Part shown: piece by piece, positions 16,317 through 24,305 of the stretch
Layout of the letters: every line of letters starts with the position of its first letter
How positions within the stretch are numbered: position 1 is the first letter of the stretch
Translations under genes and position numbers: made by a program
Origin: an uncultured Candidatus Nemicrothrix sp.
GTDB lineage: Bacteria > Actinomycetota > Acidimicrobiia > Acidimicrobiales > MedAcidi-G1
Reading direction: 5' to 3'
Length of the DNA stretch: 64,000 nucleotides
Assembly (NCBI GenBank): GCA_913055915.1
Contig: CAJXKL010000002.1
Span: 124,001 to 188,000, forward strand
Notes under the pieces: model-generated
Told to the model about the DNA's origin: nothing
The model's input: only the letters and a program-made list of their open reading frames with translations
Database searches by the model: none

Positions 16317-16778
16317 ATGGTTCCCCGCACTATCGCGTTTCCTGCGCGCCTTTGGCACGAGTACGGGCAGAAGCTGATGCGGTTCGCCGGGGTCTCGGTC
16401 GTGAACGTTCTCACAGGCCAGACTCTGCTGGTGATCCTCTACGGGCGCCTGGGCTGGTCGGGAATGGCAGCCAACGCCGTGGCGGTCGCCGTCGGGAGCG
16501 TCCCCGCCTACCTGCTCAGCCGTCACTACGTCTGGGAGAAGAACAAGGGTGACCACAAGATCGGTGAGATCCTTCCCTTCTGGTCACTGGCGTTCGTGGG
16601 CCTGATCCTCTCGACCGCCCTCGTGGGTGTCGTCGACAGCTTCAGTGACAGAACCATTGCCGTGCAGGCGGCCAACGCCATCGCCTTCGGACTGCTGTGG
16701 CTGGTCCGCTTTGCCGTTCTTGAACACCTGCTCTGGGGTGGCCGGCCCGACGACGAGCTGGTCGAAACCTCAGGCTGA
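16317..16778 (+). CDS. GtrA family membrane protein
   Basis: The 153-aa integral membrane protein has about four hydrophobic helices (roughly 20-45, 45-65, 80-105, 115-140). It carries the GtrA-type FAGVSVVNVLTG start and AVGSVPAYLLSRHYVWEKN motif. GtrA/DPMS-linked proteins are thought to help lipid-linked sugars cross the membrane or to anchor glycan enzymes. Nearby glycosyltransferase and methyltransferase genes fit a cell-surface polysaccharide role (inference). The next gene starts 3 nt after its stop. Confidence 0.8.
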   Translation: MVPRTIAFPARLWHEYGQKLMRFAGVSVVNVLTGQTLLVILYGRLGWSGMAANAVAVAVGSVPAYLLSRHYVWEKNKGDHKIGEILPFWSLAFVGLILSTALVGVVDSFSDRTIAVQAANAIAFGLLWLVRFAVLEHLLWGGRPDDELVETSG

Positions 16779-16781
16779 CTG

Positions 16782-17432
16782 GTGGACGTGCCGGTGGACG
16801 AACGCCTCCGGGACCTCATCGCCCGGGCCGAGGCGGTCAGGGGTTTCATGCCGACCGACGAGGGCCTGGCCCTGCACCGCCACGCATCAGATGTCACCGT
16901 GGACGGGCCGTTCCTCGAGGTGGGCAGTTACTGCGGCAAGTCGGCCCTCTACCTTGGCGCGGCCGCCGAGGCATGTAGCCGGGTCCTCTACTCAGTCGAC
17001 CACCACCGCGGATCCGAGGAGAACCAACCGGGATGGGAATGGCACGAGCCAGACCTGGTTGATCCGGCGACCGGCCTCATCGACACCCTTCCGCTGTTTC
17101 GACGGACGATTCACGAGGCCTCCCTCGACAGGACCGTGGTAGCGGTGGTCGGCGACTCGTCGGCGGTGGCGGCATCGTGGGCGACTCCGCTGGCGCTGCT
17201 GTTCATCGACGGTGGCCATGGCAGCGAGCCGGCCCATGCCGACTACGAGGGATGGGTTCCCCACCTGGCTCCCGGAGGCACCCTCCTGATCCACGACGTG
17301 TTTCCAGACCCGGCCGATGGTGGTCGTCCACCCTTTGAGATCTACAACAGAGCCCTTGACTCCGGTGCCTTTGCCGAGATGGCTGCCACGGGCTCGCTGC
17401 GCGGGCTCCAGAGGATGGGTCCGGACATCTGA
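16782..17432 (+). CDS. class I SAM-dependent methyltransferase (Methyltransf_24 type)
   Basis: The 216-aa protein has a Rossmann methyltransferase fold. The SAM-binding motif I is VDGPFLEVGSYCGKSALYLG (about 42-61), SVDHHRG follows as motif II (acidic residue), and LALLFIDGGHGSEPAHADY then LAPGGTLLIHDVF are typical of the Methyltransf_24 group, which often methylates sugars or small molecules. The substrate is unknown. It begins at GTG 16782, close behind gtrA, and converges with the toroid gene. Confidence 0.75.
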   Translation: MDVPVDERLRDLIARAEAVRGFMPTDEGLALHRHASDVTVDGPFLEVGSYCGKSALYLGAAAEACSRVLYSVDHHRGSEENQPGWEWHEPDLVDPATGLIDTLPLFRRTIHEASLDRTVVAVVGDSSAVAASWATPLALLFIDGGHGSEPAHADYEGWVPHLAPGGTLLIHDVFPDPADGGRPPFEIYNRALDSGAFAEMAATGSLRGLQRMGPDI

Positions 17433-17444
17433 GCCGGACCAGCC

Positions 17445-18509
17445 TCAGTCGGACTCGTGTACCGGTGCCCTGGTCGAGATGATGTCAGGCAGTCCCGTGT
17501 GTTCAGTGAACAGGCCTGAAGCCGGGCTGGCCCCTGAGAGGGCATCGGCGGTCAGGACCACCGCAGCGGCTGAGTAGGTGGTGCGCTCTCCGTTGGGGAA
17601 AGTCACGCCTTCCGGGTGGACCAGCCCGGTCACGTATCTGCCGTCATCACAGCGCATCGCCTGGATCCACGAAAACATCTGTTCAGCGACAGGGCGGGCG
17701 CCGGCGAACAGGTGGGCGATGGCGCACTCGCAGGTCTCGGCGACTGTCACCCACGGTCGGTTGCTGACACAGCGCACGCCGAGGCCATCCATGACGAACT
17801 CGTCGTAGCGCCCGCCCAGGTGCGGGATGGCATCGCCTCCGTCGACGGTGCCTGAGAGGACCGGGTAGTACCAGTCCATTGCCCACCGGTCCTTCGGGGC
17901 GAAGGCGCCGTCCGGCCTGGTTCTCACAGTGTGTGCCAGATAGGCCAGCGAGAGTTCCCAGTCGGGCCGTTCGTGGCCCAGTTCCTCGGCGATGGCGATG
18001 GCGCAGCGGAGGCTGTGGGAGATGCTGGCCGAGCCGGCTAACAGGGCGAACGACCACGGTGTGCCGTCGGCGTGGCGTGCCCAGAGAATCTCACCCCTGG
18101 TGGTCTGGAGGTCCAGCACGAAGTCGATGGCTGGCTCCACCACAGGCCACATCGCCTCCAGGAACCCACGGTCGCGGGTCATCAGCCAGTGGTGCCACGC
18201 ACCCGTAGCCACGTATGCGATGACGTTGGCGTCGTGCTTGTGGTCCTCGATGCCCTCGGCCGTGTAGTACTGGTGCCAGGCTCCGTTGGGGAGTTGTGTG
18301 TCGGCCAGCCAGCGGTAGGCGGCCTCGGCTTCATCGAGGTGGCCGGTTGCTGCCAGGGCCATGGCGGCTTCGACGTGGTTCCACGGGTCGGCGTGGCCGC
18401 CCGGGAACCAGGGAATCATGCCGTTGGGTAGCTGCCACTCGGCGATACCCGCAGCGGTGCAGTGCACCTGGGCCACATCGAGCACCCCTGGAACCTCAGG
18501 CAGAGACAT
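17445..18509 (-). CDS. alpha/alpha-toroid protein (prenyltransferase/glycoside-hydrolase-like)
   Basis: The 354-aa soluble protein contains repeats of the six-hairpin/toroid kind: AEWQLPNGMIPWFPGGHADP, WLADTQLPNGAWHQYY, TRPDGAFAPKDRWAMDWYYP and AMRCDDGRYVTG. These G-W/Q-xxDG turns occur in terpene cyclase/prenyltransferase-like and GH15/GH88-like toroids. No DxDD or clear catalytic signature is seen, so the activity is unassigned. The start at 18509 overlaps the upstream methyltransferase gene by 14 nt. It is the last gene of a GT4-methyltransferase-toroid operon, suggesting work on a glycan or polyprenyl-linked sugar. Confidence 0.65.
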   Translation of the reverse strand: MSLPEVPGVLDVAQVHCTAAGIAEWQLPNGMIPWFPGGHADPWNHVEAAMALAATGHLDEAEAAYRWLADTQLPNGAWHQYYTAEGIEDHKHDANVIAYVATGAWHHWLMTRDRGFLEAMWPVVEPAIDFVLDLQTTRGEILWARHADGTPWSFALLAGSASISHSLRCAIAIAEELGHERPDWELSLAYLAHTVRTRPDGAFAPKDRWAMDWYYPVLSGTVDGGDAIPHLGGRYDEFVMDGLGVRCVSNRPWVTVAETCECAIAHLFAGARPVAEQMFSWIQAMRCDDGRYVTGLVHPEGVTFPNGERTTYSAAAVVLTADALSGASPASGLFTEHTGLPDIISTRAPVHESD

Positions 18510-19269
18510 GTGACAACTCCCTGGCCGACCTGACGGTCGCTTCGGAGACCGTCTTTGTCGCATACACCACGAGGCTCTTCCCGAGCACGGGGCTGAGGAG
18601 GCGTTCGGCCAGCCGGGTCACCCTGGGTGCAGTCACGATGTCCCATGTCAGCAGACGGTGGTAGAGGCTGACGAGCCGGCTCTCCTCTATCGGGCGATTC
18701 GGGCCGACGGCGCAACGCAGCCACCAGTAGGGGCTGTGCAGGGCGTGCGCACGGTGCGAGGCGACCGGCACCAGGCCGGCGGCACTCATCTTGGAGTTGA
18801 GCTCTGACCGTCGGTAGATGCGGACGTGGCCGCCGACGACGTTGGGAGCGTGGTAGTCCTCGGAGAGCACCCAGCAGATCCGCTCGGGGAGGTGCGCCGG
18901 CACGGTCACCGCCAGGGTTCCGCCGGGCCGCAGGACCCTGGTCAACTCGGCCAGAGCGCCGTCATCGTCGTGAATGTGTTCGAGAACCTCAGAGGCGATG
19001 ACATGGTCGAAGGAGTCGTCGTCAAAGGGCATCGACGTTGCGTCACCGCCGGCCGTTCCAACCGATGCCGTCTCAGGGATTTCGCCATCCAGGTACATGG
19101 CCGCCACCACGCCGCGGACCTGCCTCAAGTCGTCGATCCCCAGATCACAGGCCACCACGGCGGCGCCTCTTCGGAGGACCTCGTAGGCGTGCCTGCCGAA
19201 TCCGCATCCCAGGTCCAGGACCCTGTCGCCCGGCTTCAGGCCGAGGCGTCCGTAGTCGACGGTGAGCAC
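18496..19269 (-). CDS. class I SAM-dependent methyltransferase (Methyltransf_11 type)
   Basis: The 257-aa protein has motif I GDRVLDLGCGFGRHAYEVL (about 14-32), acidic motif II VVACDLG, and the FDHVIASEVLEHIHDD and LRPGGTLAVTVPAHLPERI post-motifs of Methyltransf_11 enzymes. The C-terminal region contains aromatic-rich YWWLRCAVG, possibly for substrate or membrane contact. It starts at GTG 19269, 14 nt after the glycosyltransferase stop, so it is almost surely cotranscribed with it. The likely substrate is a sugar or lipid made by its neighbours (inference). Confidence 0.75.
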   Translation of the reverse strand: MLTVDYGRLGLKPGDRVLDLGCGFGRHAYEVLRRGAAVVACDLGIDDLRQVRGVVAAMYLDGEIPETASVGTAGGDATSMPFDDDSFDHVIASEVLEHIHDDDGALAELTRVLRPGGTLAVTVPAHLPERICWVLSEDYHAPNVVGGHVRIYRRSELNSKMSAAGLVPVASHRAHALHSPYWWLRCAVGPNRPIEESRLVSLYHRLLTWDIVTAPRVTRLAERLLSPVLGKSLVVYATKTVSEATVRSARELSHVSA

Positions 19270-19283
19270 TGCGACCAGGCTCC

Positions 19284-20558
19284 TCAGGCGCCCTGCCCGG
19301 ACAGAAGTGCCCGGTACTGCTCAACGGTCCGCACGGCCGTGTGACGCCAACTCCAGTTGTCGACCACACGGCGTCGGCCTGCGGCCCCGATCCGGTCGCG
19401 GGCGGCGGGGTCGTCAAGCGCTGTCCTCAGCATCGCCGCCAGGGCGTCGGAGTCGCCCGGTGGGACCTGGTAACAGGTCTCAGCGTGGGTGCCGGTTACC
19501 TCCGGTAGGGCGCCTCCGGTGGTGGTCACGAGCGTCACGCCACACGACATGGCTTCGATAGCGGGAAGCGAGAAGCCCTCGTAGAGCGACGGCACCACAG
19601 CCAACTCGGCCTCGCTGTAGAGCTCGACGATCCGCTCATCGGGAACGCCGTGCACATAGCTGACACAGTCGGTGAGGCCGAGTCGTTCAAAGGCGTCGGT
19701 GGACTCGCTGTCCTCCCTCGGCCTTCCGATGATGACCAACTCCACCTGACGCTCGGTCCGCAGCTTGGCCACGGCCTCCAGCAGGAACCTGAGGCCCTTC
19801 ATCGCCACGTCGGCGCTTGCCGTTGTGACGATTCGACCGGTGACCCGCTTGACGTGGTCCAGTGGGCGGAACAACTCAGGGTCGACCCCGACGGGAACAA
19901 CGTGCAGGCGATCAGGGTCGACACCGTGGTCGGCGACGATGTCGCCTCTTGACGACTCGGAGACCGTCATGACACGCTCCATCCGGCTAGCCACCCTTGT
20001 CTGCATACGGGTGAAGGAGTACCAGCGACGCTTGCCCACGTTCTCGATCAGCGACCTGGCGTGCCGGATCTCGAGACGGCGGTCGACGGTGATCGGGTGG
20101 TGGATCGTCGACAGGACAGGGAAGTGCTCGCGGTTCTGGAGCAACAACAGGCCCCAGCCGAGGCACTGGTTGTCGTGGATCAGGTCGAAGTCGGCGCGGC
20201 GCTTCCGCAGGTGGTCCCAGGCGCGCATGCTGAACGCCATCGGTTCAGAGAAGTTGCCGGTGCTGAACGACATGGCCTCGGCGACGTCCCACGGGGTCTT
20301 CATCTCCCAGATGCGGGCCTTGCGCATCGGGAAGTGGTCGTTGTAGAGGTCGAGGCTGGGAAGCCTCACCATCGGAATCCGTTCGTCCAGTTCGGGGTAC
20401 GGCTGGCCGGCCAGCACCTCGACGTGGTGGCCCAGATCGACCAGTGCCTTCGTGAGGTGTCTCGTGTAGACGCCCTGGCCCCCGCAGTGGGGCTTGCCCC
20501 GGTACGCGAGGTAGGCGATGCGTAGTGCTCCATCGTCGGGCGTGGCGGGGCCGGGCAT
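19284..20558 (-). CDS. glycosyltransferase family 4 protein
   Basis: The 424-aa GT-B fold glycosyltransferase has the acceptor-side glycine loop CGGQGVYTRHL (about 25-35), VSESSRGDI and VVPVGVDPELFRP in the linker, and the C-terminal EX7E-type segment PSLYEGFSLPAIEAMSCG that binds the sugar nucleotide. The ATG at 20558 is chosen because similarity starts at RIAYLAYRG and a CAGACT hexamer (variant -10) sits 6 nt upstream. Longer starts run into the divergent dtd gene. It heads a three-gene operon with a methyltransferase and the toroid protein. Confidence 0.85.
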   Translation of the reverse strand: MPGPATPDDGALRIAYLAYRGKPHCGGQGVYTRHLTKALVDLGHHVEVLAGQPYPELDERIPMVRLPSLDLYNDHFPMRKARIWEMKTPWDVAEAMSFSTGNFSEPMAFSMRAWDHLRKRRADFDLIHDNQCLGWGLLLLQNREHFPVLSTIHHPITVDRRLEIRHARSLIENVGKRRWYSFTRMQTRVASRMERVMTVSESSRGDIVADHGVDPDRLHVVPVGVDPELFRPLDHVKRVTGRIVTTASADVAMKGLRFLLEAVAKLRTERQVELVIIGRPREDSESTDAFERLGLTDCVSYVHGVPDERIVELYSEAELAVVPSLYEGFSLPAIEAMSCGVTLVTTTGGALPEVTGTHAETCYQVPPGDSDALAAMLRTALDDPAARDRIGAAGRRRVVDNWSWRHTAVRTVEQYRALLSGQGA

Positions 20559-20642
20559 CCGACAAGTCTGGCTGCATGCATTGCGATTACCACCCGGTAA
20601 CAGATGGAACCTGCCGGGTCCAGCCGTCAGGTGGGGCCCCGG

Positions 20643-20648
20643 TAGGGT
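20643..20648 (+). promoter_or_regulatory. TAGGGT -10 element, leaderless promoter of dtd
   Basis: TAGGGT ends 6 nt before the GTG at 20655. Confidence 0.45.
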
Positions 20649-20654
20649 CGGTTC

Positions 20655-21092
20655 GTGCGAGCGCTGGTGCAACGAGTTGAGCGGGCGGCAGTGAGCGTTG
20701 GCGACGAGGTGGTCGGCGCGATTGCTACCGGCCTGTGCGTCTTTGTCGGCGTCACCCACGATGACAGTGAGACCGAAGCCGATCGCCTCGTCGACCGCCT
20801 GGCGGGAATCCGGATCATGGACGACGACGAGGGTGTGATGAACCGGTCTGTCAAGGACGTGGGCGGTGAGGTCCTCGTGGTGAGCCAGTTCACCCTCTAC
20901 GGCGACGCCAGCAGGGGCCGGCGGCCCACCTGGCTTGCTGCAGCCCGCCCCGAGCAGGCAGAGCCACTCGTTGAGCGCGTGGTCTCAGGTCTAAGGGACC
21001 GGGGCATTGTCGTCGCCACGGGACGCTTCCGGGCCCTGATGTCGGTGGACCTCGTGAACAACGGTCCCGCAACAATCATGCTGGAGGTCTGA
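20655..21092 (+). CDS. dtd: D-aminoacyl-tRNA deacylase
   Basis: The 145-aa DTD hydrolyses D-amino acids (and glycine) mischarged on tRNA. Both active-site signatures are present: SQFTLYGDASRGRRP (SQFTL motif, about 77-91) and NNGPATIMLEV at the C-terminus (the GP-cis-Pro motif appears as NNGPAT). The N-terminal MRALVQRVERAAVSV is typical. Full length. The start is GTG at 20655, supported by a leaderless promoter. A methyltransferase gene starts 2 nt after its stop. Confidence 0.94.
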   Translation: MRALVQRVERAAVSVGDEVVGAIATGLCVFVGVTHDDSETEADRLVDRLAGIRIMDDDEGVMNRSVKDVGGEVLVVSQFTLYGDASRGRRPTWLAAARPEQAEPLVERVVSGLRDRGIVVATGRFRALMSVDLVNNGPATIMLEV

Positions 21093-21094
21093 GC

Positions 21095-21874
21095 TTGCCG
21101 GGTGTTCCAGGTGACAGGTTCGGGACCGCCGCATCCGACTACGCCCGGTACCGGAAGGGTTTTCCGCCCGAGACCCTCGACCGCCTGGAAGTACATGGCA
21201 TCGGCATGTCCGGCCAGCACATCCTTGACCTCGGGTGCGGCACGGGAACCATCGCACGTCAGATGGCCGCCCGTGGCTGCACCGTCGTCGGGCTCGACGT
21301 CGACCCCCGGATGCTCGAGGCTGCCGGCGAGATGGCTCTGGCCGACGGTGTCGAGGTCGACTGGGTGGAGGCACCGGCAGAGTCGACCGGTCTGGCTGAC
21401 GGGTCATTCGACTCGATAGTGGCGGGGCAGAGCTGGCACTGGTTCAACCAGGACGAGGCCATCACCGAGGTCGGTCGCCTGCTGGCACCGGACGGCCGGT
21501 TCGCTGTCTGTGGATTCGACTGGCTCCCGCTGCCCGACACCGTCCCCGGAGCCACCGAGGCCCTCATTCAGGCCTACAACCCGGCATGGGACCTGGGGGG
21601 CATTCGTAACTACGAGCCGAGCCTCCTGCCCCTACTGGACAGAGTCGACTTCAAGGTGGTCGTCACGTTCCGGTTCGACCTGGACGTCGTGTATGAGGAG
21701 CCGGCCTGGCGGCGTCGAATCGTAGCCAGCGCCGGCATCGTGAACCTGCCACCCGGGGAGGCGGCCACCTTCGACCGGGACCTTGCTGAGATGCTGGCCG
21801 AGAGGTTCCCGGGAACAGAGGTGCACACCCCTCACCGGGTCTGGGCGATCGTGGCCACGCCACCGGGGGCCTGA
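21095..21874 (+). CDS. class I SAM-dependent methyltransferase
   Basis: The 259-aa protein resembles the ubiE/tam-like Methyltransf_11/25 group. FGTAASDYARYRKGFPPETL is followed by motif I HILDLGCGTGTIARQMAARG (about 43-62), acidic GLDVDPRML, and SFDSIVAGQSWHWFNQDEA; this last W-HWF segment is common in trans-aconitate-like methyltransferases. The only usable upstream start is TTG at 21095, directly behind dtd, so coupled translation is likely. The substrate is unknown. It converges with the hydrolase gene, with 3 nt between stops. Confidence 0.75.
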   Translation: MPGVPGDRFGTAASDYARYRKGFPPETLDRLEVHGIGMSGQHILDLGCGTGTIARQMAARGCTVVGLDVDPRMLEAAGEMALADGVEVDWVEAPAESTGLADGSFDSIVAGQSWHWFNQDEAITEVGRLLAPDGRFAVCGFDWLPLPDTVPGATEALIQAYNPAWDLGGIRNYEPSLLPLLDRVDFKVVVTFRFDLDVVYEEPAWRRRIVASAGIVNLPPGEAATFDRDLAEMLAERFPGTEVHTPHRVWAIVATPPGA

Positions 21875-21877
21875 GCC

Positions 21878-22762
21878 TCAGCTAGCGGTTCGCTCCACCA
21901 GGCCTGTAATGGCGTCGAGTAGTTCAGGCCAGGCTCCCTCGGGCCACTCGTGGCCCATGCCCTCGATGAGGACCAGCTCTGCGCCCGGCACGGCGTCGGC
22001 CGTGTGCCCACCGCACCTTGGCAGGATCAACCGGTCGTCGGTTCCGTGAATGACGGTTGTGGGCACGTTCAGCTTGGCCAGTGCCGGACAGCGGTCGCCG
22101 TCGGCCATGATCGCCGCCATCTGACGGCTTGTGCCCTCAGGGTGCCATGCCCTTTCGGCGGCGATGGTGGCCACATCCAGGAAGTGGTCCTCGTCGAAGT
22201 CGAAGCCGCTACCGGCGATCAGCCGGAACGTCTCCATACCGACCCTGATCCGCCCCTCCCTGGAGTCCGGGTTCTGTTCCATCCTCATCAACTTCATCGT
22301 GAGGCTGAACGAACCGGCCGGCTGGCCCGGACTGGACATTGTGGAGCAGAGGGACAGGACACGGTCAGGGTGCTCAATGGCCAGGCGCTGGGCGATCATG
22401 CCCCCCATCGAGACACCTACGACGTGGGCCGCCTCGATCCCGAGGGCGTCGAGCACCCCGGCGGCGTCGTCAGCCATGTCGGAGAGGGTGTAGGCGACCT
22501 TTGGCGTGATGCCAAGCTTCGAGCGCAGCCAGACGGCGGCCATGTTCGGCTCGGGCTCGTCGTCGAACCAGGTGGACAGGCCGACATCGCGGTTGTCGAA
22601 CCGGATCACGTGAAAGCCGCAGGCCGCCAACTGATCGACTAGGTCATCTGACCAGTGGATCAACTGGAAGCCAAGGCCCATGATGAGGAGCACCGCGGGA
22701 TCGACAGGGTCTCCGGTGGTCTCGACCTGGATGCTGATTCCGTTTGCCTCAACCTGTGGCAT
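21878..22762 (-). CDS. alpha/beta hydrolase
   Basis: The 294-aa protein shows the alpha/beta hydrolase core: oxyanion region LLIMGLGFQLIHWSDDLVDQ, FDNRDVGLST, nucleophile elbow GVSMGGMIAQRLA (Ser about 119), acidic residue in IHGTDDRLI and catalytic His in GMGHEWPEG. The N-terminal VEANGISIQVETTGDP is typical of esterase/DhaA-like members annotated as lipases or aclacinomycin-type esterases. The start at 22762 has GAGGAG 6 nt upstream and overlaps the lnt stop by 14 nt, so it is the last gene of the hemE operon. The substrate is unknown. Confidence 0.82.
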   Translation of the reverse strand: MPQVEANGISIQVETTGDPVDPAVLLIMGLGFQLIHWSDDLVDQLAACGFHVIRFDNRDVGLSTWFDDEPEPNMAAVWLRSKLGITPKVAYTLSDMADDAAGVLDALGIEAAHVVGVSMGGMIAQRLAIEHPDRVLSLCSTMSSPGQPAGSFSLTMKLMRMEQNPDSREGRIRVGMETFRLIAGSGFDFDEDHFLDVATIAAERAWHPEGTSRQMAAIMADGDRCPALAKLNVPTTVIHGTDDRLILPRCGGHTADAVPGAELVLIEGMGHEWPEGAWPELLDAITGLVERTAS

Positions 22763-24287
22763 CTGTGCTCCTCTTGCTACCTCGACCTCTGTCTGGAGTC
22801 TGCCAGAGGACGATGGCGTGACCCGCTACGGCGAGCAGCACCGACAACACGAGCATGGGGACGGGTCCGAGCCTCGTGGCCCACGTGAGGCCCTCGCGGA
22901 GCTCGACCGTTCCGTGGAGTACCGCCTGTTCGCCCACACCGGTGCGCGCCACGAGGTTTCCATCGGGGTCGATGATGGCGCTGAAGCCGGTCGGTGCGGC
23001 CAGGACCATCCAGCGGCCGGTCTCGAGCGCCCGTAGGCGGCTGGAGGCGACCTGCTGGGTCTGGACCTGGGTAAGCCAGTAGCTGGCCCCGTTGGTCGGG
23101 TTCAACATGACCTGCGCCCCGTCGAGCACCGGGTCACGGGTGCGGTGGCCGAAGAAGACCTCCCATGAGATGGTCACCCCCAGGCGTCCTGCCGAGGTTT
23201 CCAGCACAGCGTCTCCGGTGCCGGGAAGCAGGTCACGCGTTGGGAGCATGTCACCCGCGATGGGGTCCAGCATCCAGCGCAGCGGCACGAACTCGCCGAA
23301 GGGGACGGTGCGCACCTTGTCATAGCGGTCCACGACGGTGCCATCGGGTTCGATGGCGGTGGAGTAGTTGACGTTGGCCTTCGGATCGGTGGGTGAACGG
23401 TGGAACCAGCCCGGGACCAGCACGGCACCGAGCCGCTGGGCCTCGGCCGTCAGCGCCAGGTCGGCATCGTCGGAGTAGAGCCTGTCCGCGCGGCGGTTGC
23501 CCGAGGTGGGAAGTGGCGCCGGGTTGACGACGTTCTCGGGCCACAGCACCAGGTCGACTGGTCTCGTCACCAGCTGTGAGGCCTCCATCTGGCTGGTGAA
23601 CACGACTGCCGCACCGGTCGGCGACGCCCTCGTTCGCTGCGGACCACCGCCCTGCACCGCAGCCAGGTCAAGGCTTCCGACGACATGGCCTGTCGGGGCT
23701 ACGGCTGCCAGAACAGTGGTCAGGAGTACGACACCACCACCGGCCACTGCACTGCGGAGGGACAGCCGATCACCCCTCCACACGTCGACGAGGGCACTCA
23801 GGGACATTCCGACGGCCACGACAACGACAACCAAGAGCAGCGACCCTGCTACGCGCACGACCGGTGCCAGCGGACCGGCAGCCTGGCCAATCGGGATGGT
23901 CGCCAGCGGAACACCCCCGAAGGGAACGCTCCAGCGGGCGAACTCGGCGATGGTGAACGATCCGACCAGACCAGTCCTGCGCCCGCGCCCTGATGGGGCG
24001 ACGCAGGCCGCCAGGCCGAAGAAGGTGGCGTGGAGAAGCCCGGCGAACACCCACCCAGGTGGTGTCAGGTCGAGCATCCAGAGGGTTGCTGGAAGGCTCC
24101 ATGCCGCCGTTGCCAGCACCGTGCGGCGGAATCGGACGATGGCCGGTTGTCCTGCGATGACCTGGTCCAACATTGCGATACCGACGAAGGCGGCGGGCCA
24201 CCAACCCCATGGCGGAACCGCTGCCGCCAGGAGCAGGCCGGCGCCGATTGCCGCCAGGCCTGTGCGCAGAAACGGAGGTCCAGACAT
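22749..24287 (-). CDS. lnt: apolipoprotein N-acyltransferase-like protein with Ser at the nucleophile position
   Basis: The 512-aa protein has about seven N-terminal hydrophobic helices (roughly 10-200) followed by a nitrilase-like extracytoplasmic domain and a final TM helix (about 475-495). Lnt transfers a third acyl chain to the N-terminal Cys of lipoproteins. The catalytic Glu (LWPENV, E251) and Lys (YDKVRTVPFGEFVP, K324) are present. The third residue, normally Cys in the ICYE-type motif, is Ser374 in GVTISWEVFFG, and no Cys is nearby. It could use Ser, be inactive in N-acylation, or represent a lineage variant. Lipoproteins exist in this window (M16 protease, ThiB, glycosidase). Confidence 0.8.
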   Translation of the reverse strand: MSGPPFLRTGLAAIGAGLLLAAAVPPWGWWPAAFVGIAMLDQVIAGQPAIVRFRRTVLATAAWSLPATLWMLDLTPPGWVFAGLLHATFFGLAACVAPSGRGRRTGLVGSFTIAEFARWSVPFGGVPLATIPIGQAAGPLAPVVRVAGSLLLVVVVVAVGMSLSALVDVWRGDRLSLRSAVAGGGVVLLTTVLAAVAPTGHVVGSLDLAAVQGGGPQRTRASPTGAAVVFTSQMEASQLVTRPVDLVLWPENVVNPAPLPTSGNRRADRLYSDDADLALTAEAQRLGAVLVPGWFHRSPTDPKANVNYSTAIEPDGTVVDRYDKVRTVPFGEFVPLRWMLDPIAGDMLPTRDLLPGTGDAVLETSAGRLGVTISWEVFFGHRTRDPVLDGAQVMLNPTNGASYWLTQVQTQQVASSRLRALETGRWMVLAAPTGFSAIIDPDGNLVARTGVGEQAVLHGTVELREGLTWATRLGPVPMLVLSVLLAVAGHAIVLWQTPDRGRGSKRSTDATG

Positions 24288-24305
24288 CAGAGCAGCGGTG
24301 GAGCC

